From: Balanoglossus misakiensis
Lineage: Eukaryota > Hemichordata
Direction of reading: 5' to 3'
NCBI GenBank assembly: GCA_040954595.2
Contig: CM082592.2
Location: forward strand, 11,594,001 to 11,658,000
Length of the DNA stretch: 64,000 nt
A model generated the notes under the pieces. The model worked only from the letters and a program-made list of their open reading frames with translations. It was not told the origin of the DNA and searched no databases. This document shows, piece after piece, positions 47,985 through 62,500 of the stretch (positions within the stretch are counted from its first letter, which is position 1; each line of letters begins with the position of its first letter). Both the position numbers and the translations under genes were made by a program.

Positions 47985-50900
47985 ATACCCACATATACAT
48001 GTCTGTGTATCTCTGACCATAGGCACTGCAAATCCTCGTCTCTTAATCTCATGTTTATTAAACCAAGTACAACAATAACCCACCCTATCCATGCAGCCTT
48101 CCTCTGTGACGACCACAATACGCCTCAATCAGCCTCTGTTTAAAACCTTACTTTAATATCAAACAACAAAACAACACCATTAAGTAAACCTTAGGGCCAA
48201 GATTCAACAACCTTTAGAAATTCTCTAGCCATAAAAGGTGATGAGCAGATGGCATTTCTGAGGGATAACAAAAAAATATGAACAGTTGCTGGGGGACATT
48301 TTTGGAATCTCCATTCATTGGTACCTTGCACTGAGAACTACTTCCCGTTCGGCCTTGTGCCTCTTGCTTCAGAGAAACAGTGTATCCCTTTGTTTACCTA
48401 CATGGTTCTTGGAAATCAAGAAACCCACTGTCCATTAATCCATATACATGTATGTTCCATTTTGGCGTCTGATAGAGCAACTTTTGGTGTTTTTTGATTG
48501 CAGTAAGAAGACACATGTATTTCGATCAAGATCTGCAGACAATGACAAATTTCGCCCACTTGGTCTAAAATTACTGGGGGAAATATGAAAAAATGTGAGA
48601 AAATGATAAAATTTGCTTCACATTTTGACAGCGAAAAATGTGTATCTAATCACAGTCACATGCTCACAACTGTCCAACCAGCCACATCTAGACTATGGAG
48701 TCCTCAGGGACACTGTCATCAGCAATATGACAAAATACAGAACACGAGGGGGAAAACCATGGACAGGGTTTTGACCACGATCTGTATTTTCTCAAGCAGC
48801 TTGGAAAATGGCGTGTTAATATTATAGCCGGAATGGCAAATGGTGTCCCTAGACACTCATACCAGATTCATGCATTTCACAATCTCTCATTGGTATTCTC
48901 CTGACGGACTTTTTGTCTAAATCGGTGGCCTGCGCAAAATGATAATTAATGCCATCGCTTTGATCATAAAACTTTGTTGTTGCAGGCTACAAATTTTATT
49001 TCTGGAGGGAGACTGTTGAGAAAAGGGCACTGAAATCTGATGTAACATTTGCTTGAATGTGTTACTGTAAGCAATGTTTTCGGTTGATATCTTGCATTCT
49101 TTTTATAGCTGTGGGTTTTCACTGACTCCCTTTGGCAAATGCAATGCGATGTTGAAACTTTTCAAAAAAAATATCATTTTTTACTGGTCCGGAAAATTAA
49201 AATGACTCCGAGCGTTTTCCAGAACAGTGTATTATGCATTCATACTCAGTCATGATAAATTGCTGAATATTTCGACAAAGCCACACTTACGAGCTCAGTC
49301 ATAAATACAACTGTAATTTAAACCGAGATGGGGAAGATTCCTGGAAGAACTCCATCTTGAATATTCCCTTGACGTAAGCATAATATAAAATTATGCAAGG
49401 ACAGAATAAAAATTACACAAGACGAAATACTGGGAACTCCGAAGGTCCTTCTGGTGACCTATGACATTTGACATCTGTCATCACCTCCTTGCTACGTCAC
49501 TCTGTCAATGTCAGTTTGTGTGTAATTAGAAAAATTTCAACCAGGAATGAAGACGGGAAAAATAATAACTATTGGCATTTGAGGTAATTGACATCAGACC
49601 TCCGGTATGGCTAAATTGGCAATTTTCATTTAAATTGCTGCCCTTCTGACCCTGAAAATTGGATTCTCTGTTTTCGGTGGGAATCATAATGAAGGAAGGC
49701 AATTAAAATGTCATTTATTGTAACAATGGATGTGTCAAATTTTTCTCGCCACCAATTGTTGAGGAAAGACCGTACAGGCGAAATTTTTTAACGTAACGAA
49801 AAAACCCTGAAGGGCACAACAATTATTTTTTGTGTTTCAGGTTTTCCACAAATTACAGGAACAAATGATCTCATACATTGTACACTTTTCGCCCTTTTGA
49901 GGTTTCCCGCAAACATCAAGAAAAGTTCCTAGATTTCTGGTGTACGTTTTAGTTTTGCACTGTACACCGAATGACTTGATGCTCGCCGTGAGAGGTAGAA
50001 TCTGTCAACCCGACACTTTCCGGACCTCAGAACAATCCAGGAGCAGTCTCTGGTAGGTCGAACCATTTCAAAATGAAAATGGGTAAGGTTTGGGTTAGAC
50101 CGAGAAGTCAGGCTTGGGTAATTGATCAACTTCTCAATTTTCAGACAGGGGTAAATGAGCCCCTCATATTTTTGACACAAATGGTATCTTATGCAGCAGC
50201 CAAACGCGGCAACCAACCACATACACTGATTATTACAGTATAATTTACAGCTTAAAACTTGAGAAAATTGAGTTATCGAGTAATGTAAGACTCCTGGCAA
50301 ATAAGCGACGGCCAAACATAATTTCAAAACCCAAATAATGCAAAATTGATACCTCCTTCAAGGCACCTTATTAATATTCATAACTTATCAATTTTAGAAT
50401 ACACATTCTTCCATTGATAGTGTGTTCGACGGCCAGACCCTGCCATCAGAGTGTTCCTTCTTCATGTTTTCCGAGTCGAAATTGAAAAGGTATCTGTTGA
50501 AATATTCACGCCAACATAGTGGATCAAGTGTGAAGATGCAGTCTTGTTTTTTTCTCCGAGATAAATGCCGGAAAAATTGTCTCCGGGCATAAAACTGACA
50601 GTCTAAAATGCTTATTGTGTTCGACAAAAGAACCTCAGTGAACTAACACATTTCACTCTTGTTGCCGTACTTTTGGGGAAAAGGAACAATAATTTTAAAT
50701 TTATGGATGCAATATATCATGATTCCGACACCTTGCCTCAACACGTAAGGACATCAAACATCAAAACACAAACAATCTGATTCAATTTGATTTGATATGA
50801 TGGTTCGACAACCTGAGAGATTATTTGCACTATTTACAGCCTGTAGCCAACAACATCACTCAAGAGACGTTATGTTCTTTGGGGAAAAATTTTCAGAAGA

Positions 50901-53434
50901 TAGGCTAGCTTAAACTAGTGACCTGACTTCACTTGCATTGAAAGACACCTCATGTACTTGATCATGAACTTGAGTTATTCTAAAATGCCAAATAAAATTT
51001 TTGGCAACATATTGATTCATGTCCTATTACCATATTTGATGTCGAACAAGTGCCCTGATATCAAATGAATATATCACGAGTAAGTACATTTATGTCCCTC
51101 ATGTAATTAGCATTCTGTCATTATTATTTCCCGGTTTTTGTGAAAACTGTGGTTTCCTTTAAACCACTTAGTAAACTAATATTTACTAGTTCAGAATCAC
51201 TGTAAGTGGATACAGGAAGTAATTCTAATATAGGAACCGCTTTTGATGGACAGTGACAGGAAGTTGGAGAACGGATATATCAATTTACTATTTTTTTAAC
51301 CAAGCCCACCCCTAGTTTTCCTAGTGGTATAGACTAACTGTCCATAGACAGCATAAGGAGTGAACTATTATACTGGAATGACCAGGGGTGATAGGGTTAG
51401 ATTTGCATGTTAGAAGAGTTTTTTAAAACATAGCTGCATACCAACAAGTTTATGTTCTTTGCTAAGAACAAAAGTAGGTGAACAAGACATTTGAGATATT
51501 TGTTTGTATCTCAGACAGAACATCTCTGAAAGCTATAATGAGAATTAATCTACATGGTAATTGCCCTCCCTGAGCAATACACTCAAACGTTTCATTTCTG
51601 ACCACAAAACAAGATTTCCATTCCACAGACTGAGAGTGGGCCTAGATATACACATATGCACATAACCGCTCTAGTAACAGAATGAGTAGACCCTCACAGT
51701 CCTTGGAGACTGCGCACGAAATGACCGTGCATACGCAAACCCCCAGATACATTCTCCCCCTCTCTTTTCACCAGGTGGAGGCTCGGTATGATCTATCTGT
51801 TGTCCACTACAAAATGACAGGATTCTATTGGTAATTGATGTTGATGTATGCGCGTAACGAGTCAACTTACAACAAGTGACACTAGCCTAGGACTTTTTGT
51901 CTTAACCATGATAAATGGTAAGAACAGACTGTTCCCCCTAGGGAAACATCAATTTTTACTCTATGCCGTCATAAAACTCCAAATTCATTTTTCAATTTTG
52001 GGTTTATTTTTCTTTACCCCTTCTTTCCCTCTGAGCATATGATCCAGACAGACTCTGAAAGCAGTAATTATTAGCCATTAAAGCAGAGAAAATCATAAGG
52101 CCATGAATAAACGCCAACTGACAGGCTAATTGTCATGTTTACAGTTTCCATTTTCCGTTTCAACACGCTTCCCTCCTGCTACCACCTAGGAATTCAAATC
52201 AAATGATGATTATTCAGAAATTGCTTTTGAATTGTCATTACTCTTAAATATTTTTCAGTTCAGTCAAAGTTATTTGTCATCTGACCTTGCGTGTGTGAAA
52301 GTCAAAGTTTCTGCAAAGATGCAATGATTTTGTGCAGCAATGACAAAGTTGCAGTGGAACCCACTACTGTTTTTATGAGCCTGTAAAATTTAAACCTCTG
52401 GTTGCAAAGGTACTTGTATGTACTGTAGTTCAAAATGTCATGAAGACAGAAGGTGGAGTTGGTAAGTTTGGGGGTGACTTGAATCAGGCTCAAGAACCTG
52501 TTATAATGGAGGCACAACACGGGAAAAGAACAAAGGAAGAGTAATTGAAGGTGTTTTCAAACTCTCTTGAAATAAAAGTCTTTTCCTCTTCACTCAATCA
52601 AATACTATTGACCCCAACGTGACACACACGCACGGTGCATTAAAACGATGCAATTTTCCCCCCTTACACATAATCGAAACCCTCAGCTTCCAACGACACT
52701 TCTGGCACCCGCTTTTGAAATTCAAACTGCTGACACGGAAACCCCCGATCCTCCCATTAAACATGTCTGCTCCGCTATCAAATTCTCTCACCCCCACATT
52801 GTTTTCCTTTTTGATTGCAAAATAAAACAGCAATCCACAAAGACTTAGAAAGGTGATTATCAAATTTCACGCAAGGCTGCACAAATGGGCCCCCATCAAA
52901 TCCCTGAGTCCTTCACAATCTGATGAAACAATCTGACTCCAGAGTGCGACGGACAGCCTGCTGGAGCCAAATACCGCAGAACAGAAAGCCTGGATGTGGA
53001 ATCGGTTGAAACACGCCACTTCTGATTTTGACTAAAGCTGGCAGATTGGGCAGCTTTCTGTCATCACAGATCCTGATGAGCCCGAAAGATGGACACAGTC
53101 TGATGGAAAATATAATTAGTTTTGATGTTCTGAATGTGGCAGTGTTCTCGGTACCAAACATGATGTACCTACGGTTTAGTGGGGCGGAAAACGCAGAGGA
53201 CGCTGAAAGGACCATAATCACCACTCCTGTCAAAAGTCATAAAATATCTCAAAAGCATAAATCAACACCATAGTTTAATACATATAGGTACCCAATAACT
53301 AAGATCAGGTCTATAAAGTCAGAAAAAACAACGTCCAACAACTTCAAACATGAACAAGCGACCTAGTGGCTGATACTGCTCTGCTGTGACAGACTTTGCT
53401 AAGGTCACCCCTAGGAACCTGCATACAAAATTAA

Positions 53435-53513
53435 ACCACCATGGTTCAGTCCAAACCTATTGTTTTTCTATGGTAAGTTTGGACCTCTAAAGAGGGAACT
53501 AGGGGTGGAAAGG
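53435..53513 (-). repeat. Dispersed repeat, copy 2
   Basis: This is the inverted partner of 38815-38890, about 14.5 kb away. A gtaagt inside it, which looks like a splice donor on the plus strand, lies within the repeat, so I do not treat it as gene evidence. Confidence 0.75.
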
Positions 53514-56500
53514 TGAAAGTAATGGGACCAGTGGTTCTTCAGAGAAGAAGACAAGTGTAGACACATAGCGGACGGCAGACACTGACGGAAAACGACCTTG
53601 TCTGAAAAGCTCCACATCGCTGACAGTAAAAACTCCAGACAGTACGATTCAACAATGGTTCGTGCTCGCATGTGACACAAATATCTTCAGCGTGAAGAAA
53701 GTGTTGGAACCAGCAGAACTCATTTGAGATTAAAACAAACTAACAAGCAGCAAAGAGCACAATAGATTCTCCCAAAAATATCTCCTGTATGAATTGATGT
53801 TTACTTACAAAGCCCTGGGATACATCTGTGTGGATGAGTGGTTCTTTTCCCCTACAGGTTTTTAAGAGTTTATTTTTGATGGTAACATCTGGAATATTCT
53901 ATATTATGACTTTTTGTCTGAAGTAGGGGTACCTTTTCAGAACACTATCAAAACTTCATTAAAAGCTGATCACTGAACTGCCTTGAAACTCTTTCAAAAA
54001 TGTTGGAAAGACGGCTATACTAGAGACTCAAAAAGTGATGGCAGGGAAACAGGTCAAACCCGATAGTCCCTGCGGTATCAGCTAAAAATATGAAAATGTC
54101 AGAAAGAGGCAGGCAACACTTAGAGAGGGCATTCAATACCAGCTGGTCATGCTGTTATTTCGCCATAGAGACCACTGAGCTTTTTTATTGATATGCTGAT
54201 ACAGGCACAAGACAGACCGTACAAGCAGGACCAAGAATATTATTTCATTTTTCTGGTGGTACCAGTTTTGCCCTAACAACTATAAGTTCTTTGTTCTATT
54301 GTTTTTGCTGACAGTGGTGGCAAATTTGTCCATCATGTCTGGTCGTGCTTGCAAGCACGATCAACTTACACTGAAGGAAACAAAATTTGTGTTTTGAGTG
54401 TTGGTTTTTGGCTAAAGCAGATTTGGATTATTTACTCATCATTACAACCAAAACACTTCCATGAAAGTACGTGTAGTATTTAGTGAGGAAATACAGCAAA
54501 GCTGGTTTGTCTCAATGGGCACTGTCTAATCAAAATATATTAACTGAAATGTGAGTTAAAGTACAGGGAGTGTAATGTTTTGATAACATCATAATGACAC
54601 TAAGCAGCCTTGATTAGATGTAAATTTTTCCAATCGGGCACCAGACACTATCACAACCTCTCTGATTGTCAAAGATGTACAATTTACATAACTAGCATTG
54701 AACAATTAAGTGAGCTTATTTGTAATATATGGAACATAATCTTTAGCAACATTTTTACTTGGTATTTTCATGAATAAAAAGATAATTGGAACATTTTAGT
54801 CTTGAAAATGTCATCCATCTCATTTGCATCTAATTATAGATAATATGCATTCATAATAAAACCAAACGAACGATTGTACATTAGAGTCAATTAAAAGTTG
54901 TTAATATTTTATCACTTCATTTCTGAATTCATGTTTTTAGAGTACTTGATCTTTCATTACTGACAGTTCTTGGTGGTAATTAACACACAAAAACAGAGAT
55001 GTCAATTTCTACAGGGATAGAGTAGAAACGCTGTTGTCATTATACTGGAGAGCAAGAGGGATTGAGGTCCGTTATCTGTGCCCGATGATAATTATTGCAA
55101 GTCCCAAGAGTCACATACAAGTGTTGATTTCATGTTTGCTTATTGAGGTTCAGTTCAAAGGGGCTTGTACAAACAGCTATAACACAGCCTATGATGGGAG
55201 CTGGTTCACAAGGAACTTTTTTCAGACTTTCTCCATGAGCATCCACTTTTTTCCAGAATTATCAAGGATCTTCTAGTAGTGGTATAAACTTCTGACACTT
55301 TCCTGGATTTAATTACCACATGAGTCACCACAGACCAGTCTCGCATATGGTGTTCTAACTAAAAATACTTTACTGTAGGGTGGATGTTTATATTTGGAAA
55401 GGTTTCTTTTTCATCATCAACAAAGAGAAAGTGTGAAAGATAACAACGCTGGTATTGCCACGTTTGAAACGTTAAACAAAATCATGTTTTAAGCAGGGGT
55501 GACAAAGAAACAGACAGGACTATGTTTGCATGCATAATGATGCAAATTTAAAAGCTATCCATTGCAGACCTCGTGGTCTATCTTACTTTATTTCTAACTT
55601 GATATTTCATGGTCTGGAAGGCGGACAACACAAAGTGCCCTCTAGTGGCAAACCATTGCCAGGAAATGCAAATAACCCCCTATCTAATTCTCTCTGATTT
55701 GTCAATTACCAACGAAGTTCACCTAGGTTACCACTTTGTCTGATACTCTGTGTGAATTTGACTTTTTCTTTCCAAGCTGTGCATTAATGCCAATAAAAAT
55801 CACCTTGTATGGTTTTAATAACCCAATAATATTCTCTGCTTGCTTGGATGTCAAGGGCAGAAACGCTTACAAAATCGAGGACGTACTCTTGCAGACATTG
55901 GCCTTTTTGTTTTATAATCCAGTCGAGTGAAGAGAGAATATGTTTAGCGCTGGACTTTGTTGGCTGGGAGATCCAAATTGTGAAGACAAAACTTCTGACA
56001 GAAAAAAATCTCACCATGTCTTTTCAAATCATGCAAATATTACACTTCATTTGTTTCGCTTGAAGATAATTATGAACTTATCAAAATCTACTGTACTGAA
56101 ATTATTAAAATCTACAAGCCTGGAACCTTTGATGTAAACTAATCTCTCAGCCCCTCTTCCTCCTTCAATACTTTGGCAGAATACAGAGGAACACGATTTA
56201 TTGGAAACACCACGTGTTACTTTTATTTCTTCCATGTGATCAGAACAAACAATGCTCAGTGTGGTTGATAGTGTACACATGTACCATCATTTGTTGAGAT
56301 ATTTGATGGGTATTTATAAATGTCAAATAAAGTGGGCATAAAAAACTGACAACAGAAAAAAGTAATTAAGATGTCAGATAGAAAAAGCATGAAAGGAGAA
56401 AAGTAATGACAATTGTGTACAAGTGAAGGGTATGATGAGAGTACAATACGAAAGAACAACTCGGGACAGTTTGATGGTGTTTGGGACCAGCAAATTTACT

Positions 56501-59500
56501 GTCTGGTGTCTGGGGTTATTTGGAGCGGGCTATTTATTCTGTTTGTTTGGGTACCGCCAAATCTCAGTGTTTGAGCATATGTGTGTATGTGCGCATTGTT
56601 GTTTCGTGCTCCACAGGGTGGAATTTATGGCAAGGGAAGGGTCTTAGAGCCACCAATCACTTGATTTTATTAGTGGTTTAAAAGAGTTTCAGTATTCACA
56701 GCTGTAAATCACTTTTTATATCTTCATTCACTGATAATATAAATATATCGGTGAAAATTACATATTTACATAAGAGTAAGACTTACACAAAGTTCACTTT
56801 GTCTCAATTTTTTTCCAACATTATCATTTTTGATATGTTCATGTTGGGAAATACAGCACTGAAATTCACTCACTCAAGTTAAAAAAGTTCAACAGCATCA
56901 AATTTAAAGCCCTGTCTGCTCTTGCCCATATTTAGGGAGTGTGGTGTGTTGTTTGAATAAATGATAGGCACTGAATTTTGACAATGGTCACCCTGAAACA
57001 TCATTATATAAACTTAAGATTTCATTTTGTCAGACACACTCTCTCCTCAGGATATCTGGTGCTCATTCCACTGGAAATAATTCTATGTTCTCCCTTCTTT
57101 AATAATCAAATCTACCTATCAGTTGTTGCCTTGGTGACTGATAAAAATAAACTAGCTAAATTTTGGTGAGTCACCCTGCTTTAAATGGGTCCACATTGAT
57201 AGTTTTATAAAGGGACCAGTTTTGTGTTTTTTCTGCCAACTTTAGGGCTGAACTCGAGGGTTTCTCTGGGCACTCTACAAACAAAACAGACAGGAACTTT
57301 TGGAGCTTGGAAAGGACCATCAAAAACTCATAAAGAATGTCTGGTAGAATGCCCCGGAGGCCTCTACCAATAGAAGCTGGTATATGGGCACGTGCTGCAT
57401 AGGGGGATGGGGTGGGTTCATTTTCCGTGTACACCACAATGGTTGATCGGTCGCTTGCACTTTGAGGAGTTTCAAGAGAGGGTCACACTCTCAGTTGTGC
57501 CTCCTTTCACACCGGATGATGGTAACTTATAATTTCTTTTTGTACATGATAACTTGTGATGTTAATGAAGAGAGGTAAGTAAAATATCTGTGATACATGT
57601 GGGTCTGCATTAATTACTCTCTGCACTGTCAAGTACAGTGTGTTAAAAATGCTGAAACTATGCAGCAAGGAGTTAGAGTGGTTGTTCAGAACTGACTTAG
57701 TGGCTTTCATCTAAGTGATATGAGTCCAGAAAAAGTACAATAACTGGTTGATGGAAGGATGGTGAGAGGTGAACATGAAAACTGGCAGAGTATTCACCAT
57801 ATTTCTTTGCATTTTGGAATCATCATACCTTTTGAGGCATAGATGCATTGAGACAGAGCAAATTCTGAGGTACCCACCCACCCACCAGTGAATTGAGTGC
57901 AAGTCGAGTGTTAACTCGCCAACCTGTGATTTCTGACTCATTAGCCCATAAACGCAGCTTTATCAGCAAATTACCCAATAATAACAATAAAACTCCATGT
58001 AGAATCCATTACGGCAAAATGGCCTTTTTGCGCTTGCATTTTCACTCCGGATAAAAATCTGAGATATTGCTTTTCTCGGAACGTATGCTTGCCATCACTC
58101 AGCACAACTGATAACACAACTGTATTACGGTATCAGAGAATTTTTCACAAAGCTGTTAATGCAAGCGCCTACCAAATGTTAACTGAGAATAAGCGTGTGC
58201 GTTAGAAGTTCAGAGATCATGATTGGCTGACAACGGTATGACAGAGTTGAACTTACAAGCAGCAAAAAACTCACGGGATTAGCTTGGGTCAATTTTTCTA
58301 TTTCGTTTATATTTGTGTGAGAAGTTGAGTTATTTTTTGTGCAAGATACTGAAACACACCCACACAGGGAAATGTTTTCTATGGAGAAATTTCTTTTAAA
58401 TTGATAAAGCTGCTATGAAAATACTTAATCTTGCGTATTTGCTACATGTTTCAACATATTTGGGTTTATTGCTTTCAGCAAACATTCCGATGAATGCACT
58501 TGTTTTGCCCATTTCAGTCGGTTGTTCTTTCAGAAATCATAATCAAAGGAAACAGGGAATGAGCATGATGAATCGAGTTTGATGGGGAATCTAATCACAA
58601 TATCAGGATATAAACGGATGCAAATGCGAGATTCCGCTGAAAGATAGCAAAACAAAAATGGTGAAGAGACTGTGTGCGCTATCAGATGTACCACTGGCAG
58701 TGAACTTGATATAGTTGATGAGATATATGGTGATTTTTAAATTGATACTGAAACAGTCTAATTTCCTGTATTAAAGTTTCAGTGCCTCCTCTCGTTTTGT
58801 TGAAAAACTTGGCAACATGGTAAAAAGATAGCTGATGTTTCTGGTGATGTTCGTTGAAAACGCATAGTTTATCCACTAAGTGAATTTACTGGGAGTTTCA
58901 TTAAACTGCTATAAATGTAGCAACAAAGCGCCCCTGGCAACAAGCGGTTCCCAATTCACAAAACTATGAATGAGAATGAGGCCAACATCCCAGTGATTCC
59001 CTTGGACGAGACGGCCGCTGGCAAAAATCGGTTAATTCACTTTCTGGAGATTGCCTCTGCAGTGCGGCAGATGTTGGCATTCCATACGCAGTCTGCTGGG
59101 TTGTGATATCTGAAGGCGCAACTCCAAATGCAAAGGCAACCGTGGGGAAATAGGGGCACGGCACAGAGATCGATCATAGATAACGACGGCCCACATACAC
59201 CCTGTCCGACTCAAACTCTGAAGACTCCTCGAAAAAAACGTGGACAACATTATTTTTTAAGGGTTTCACCGCACACACAGATCGTCAAATTAGATAACCC
59301 AAAAGTTTCTTTCAGCGGTGATGGGCAACTCCAGGAAATGCAGGCAAGCATGAAATTTTCAACAGTGCTACAGGCAAACTTACATTAAGCGTACAGTACA
59401 GACATTCTTTTTCAAAAGTGCAAAATACTTCAATCAGAAATAACAGCCCAGTGACATATGTATCCTTCTTTTCCACTTGTACATGCATTGAAAAACAAAA

Positions 59501-62500
59501 GATTAAGAGTTGACCGAGGAACGCTTGCAGGAAATTTATGAACAACATCATGACCCCATCATGTAATAATTATTTTTGGATGTTTATATTACAATTTCTA
59601 AACTGCCACAAATTTTTTAGGCTCGTTCTTATTTCAAAACTAAAACCAGATTCAAATTTTTTACTCTGAAAAACTGCATCTTCAAATCTGACTCAGTATT
59701 TGTTGTGAACTATTTGTGATAAACATGTGATGTACCCACTGAACCCATACATATCTGTAAAAGATTTATTTTTGCATTTTGATTACACAAGCAGTAAAGG
59801 TCTCCTGTATAAGCCTTTCAGAAATGAAAAAGTGTTGAGTCAAATTCATCAATGTGCTTGTACTTTACAGCCAATCCGTAATGCAAATCTCTTCCTTATA
59901 CTAGAGCGAGTAGAAAAAAAATAATTCTTTAAATTTTCAATCAAGCGCTTTCAGTAGGTTTCCCAAGTTTTTTGCATGCAAATTGAAAAAGCCGATTCAG
60001 ATTGAGATTGTAAAGAAAACAGACCAGTGGATTTTGCGCCGTGGATATTGACGCATACACTTTACTGTGTTGCAAAGGCAATCCAAAAGCCCTCTCTTTT
60101 TTTTCGCCAGCAAAGAAATCACAACATTTGTTCTACTTTTAGAACACCTCACAAAGTCAGTTTGCTATTTGTATGATAATTCAGTATCAGCTTTGTCGTT
60201 CTAATCTTTTGGGTGATAGTATTTTTTTCCATGATTTCTCGCTGAAAAGCGGCAAGAAAAAAATTCATATGCAATGGAGGGTCGCCCATGGGATTTCTAC
60301 AGTCATGTCAGCCTAGGGCTTAAGTGTTTTGAGTAAGCTCCCCCATTTGCATATTTATTACAATGTAAATTTCGAATTTCTCCACTAAACTATCAGTTTT
60401 ACCCATCCAAACCATAGCAGATTACAATGCTTTGCCCATCACCCAAGTCATGAATACAAACTTCGACTAGATTCGTACATGTTTTCGTTTCGTTTTCTTT
60501 TCCTCCTTCTCCAACCGTGAACTAGAAACACAAGGGATACTGGTCATCATCTGCCGGTCGCTATGACGGAAATAAGCCTTGTTGGAAATTCTATTACCCT
60601 AATTTAAATTTAAATGCAATACAACAGGGAGAAAATTGGAGTAATTCGATAAGAATTGGCTCGTCTGAAGGATTGGCAAATTGTCAACGTTGCCCTAGGG
60701 GAGGGATGAGATGTTTTCCGTTATGTCATGACTTAGGCATTTTTACAGCAACAAGAACCGCGCCAATAAAATGTTCCAGTTAAACTAGGTTTAGATAAAA
60801 TACAAGGCCATCAATTTCGGAAAACCTCTTTGTTCACCTCTTGATTTTGCCGTCATGTAATTATAAGTTTATCAGCCCTTGGGAGCAGACAGTTCTGATT
60901 TGTTCTGTCGCAAGATCAGAGGCTCTATGGCCAGTTCAGTTCTTCCTTGCTTTTATATTTGGTTTCATTCAATCTTTTATAACAAACCGAATAACAGAAG
61001 GAGGTATATTCTTTGAACGCAAAGTTCCCCTGAGCTCCTGGATGACTTTCTCACTAAAAAACACAACCTTGGCAATGTTGATCAGATTCATTTGAGAAGC
61101 AACCACATATTGACTCAACTAATCTGAGGAATCTAAATTCAGGTAATACACTACCCACAAACACCCACACACAAAAATTTCACACATATGCTCTTGCTCA
61201 TTTTTGGATGATTTCCAGGTTCTCCCATTTGCAGGGAACATTATTCGGAGGATCAGCAGCCATTTTTCTGATGCTATCTTGGTTATCTGTGATGCATGTG
61301 TAACCCACATTACCCTAAACTTGAATATGTTCGCTATGACAACACAACTTTAACAGATCAGCCATAACATACTTGCTGTATTCATATCTGTCTTATGAAA
61401 ATTAATCCTCAAAAAAAGACCTGAACATCAATTAACAGACATGATTCTGATAAATGGGCCACCACTGCCGGCTAAAAAGTGAAATAAAACTTGTTTACAT
61501 CACTTGGGAATTAAACGCCTGATCTGACGGATGAGACAAGCGAAAGTTGCATCGTCAAAGTTTGGCTGTACAAGACACGTTATCATTGAAGAATGACTTG
61601 GGAGATATCCATCATGCAGATTTATCAAATCCAATTGGATTTGTATCGGAAGGAAACAAGCAACAATAAGTCATGTTTGGGGCAATAATTCAAGTCAAAC
61701 GGACGATAAAATGTTCAGCGTTTTATGAAGAAGTCTCCAGGTTTATTGAGGATCTGTTGTGTGATGGCGTGAGCATCTCTGTATTTTGTACATGCTCTAT
61801 CCTGTTTACCGCAAGCTCGTCTGATTAACGGATACATGGATCTCCTTGCAAAGGATTAATACGAGAAACGGCCTCAAGGCAAAGCTATCAAACTATCGCA
61901 TGTTTGTGTTCACCTCAAAATTGCTTATATACAATATTAAAATCAAAACACCGGCTGAATTTCAGCAGTGTGGCCATAACTTGAAAATGCCCTAGCCATT
62001 TTATTTGGCGAGAGGGAAGAGGGTGGTTAGGGTGAATTGAATAACTGGTATGGCTTCAAATTCAACCAATTGCATGGTTTGTAATTTGCATGACAAATGA
62101 ATAAAGATGTTTATCCAAATTCAGCAAATCACAAGGTTTTGTATAATAAATGAACAAAGCACACTGGGTAATAAAAACAACTTCTGACGTCATGGTAACC
62201 CAATTTTCAGTTGGAATCAAAGGTCGTACCAGTCCCTCCATAGCCTTCTCTAACTCTCTCTCCCTGGCAGCAAGCTTTAAACGGATAACACATACAGGAA
62301 CACCATATCATGTTATCAGATTGCAATAATTTTCCTGCGAATGCCTAAGGTGAACCTGGAACACAACATCCTTACAACAAATTGGTTTTTACTGCGTTTT
62401 TGCTACAGGCACTGTTTTTGTGGAAAGGGAGAGGGAAAAACATGGAATGAAGCCGAGATGAGAGTACCTCAAAAGTTAACGACAGTAAACAATGAAAAAG

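Larger units (their letters stand above)
45063..53434. other. CpG-poor DNA, probably intronic
   Basis: No coding exon is supportable. Distinct elements are the hairpin at 45642-45766, the GT/CTGT microsatellite at 47915-47984, an octamer site at 51401 and a splice-site-bounded 15-nt segment at 46417-46431. Overlapping frames near 52.6-53.3 kb on both strands are open but show no domain. Confidence 0.5.

Noticed and set aside
52913-53233. Open frames on both strands near 53 kb
   Set aside because: Both strands are open over the same bases, no domain is visible, and no paired acceptor and donor exist.
53471-53476. gtaagt on the plus strand resembling a splice donor
   Set aside because: It lies inside a dispersed repeat that has no donor in its other copy.
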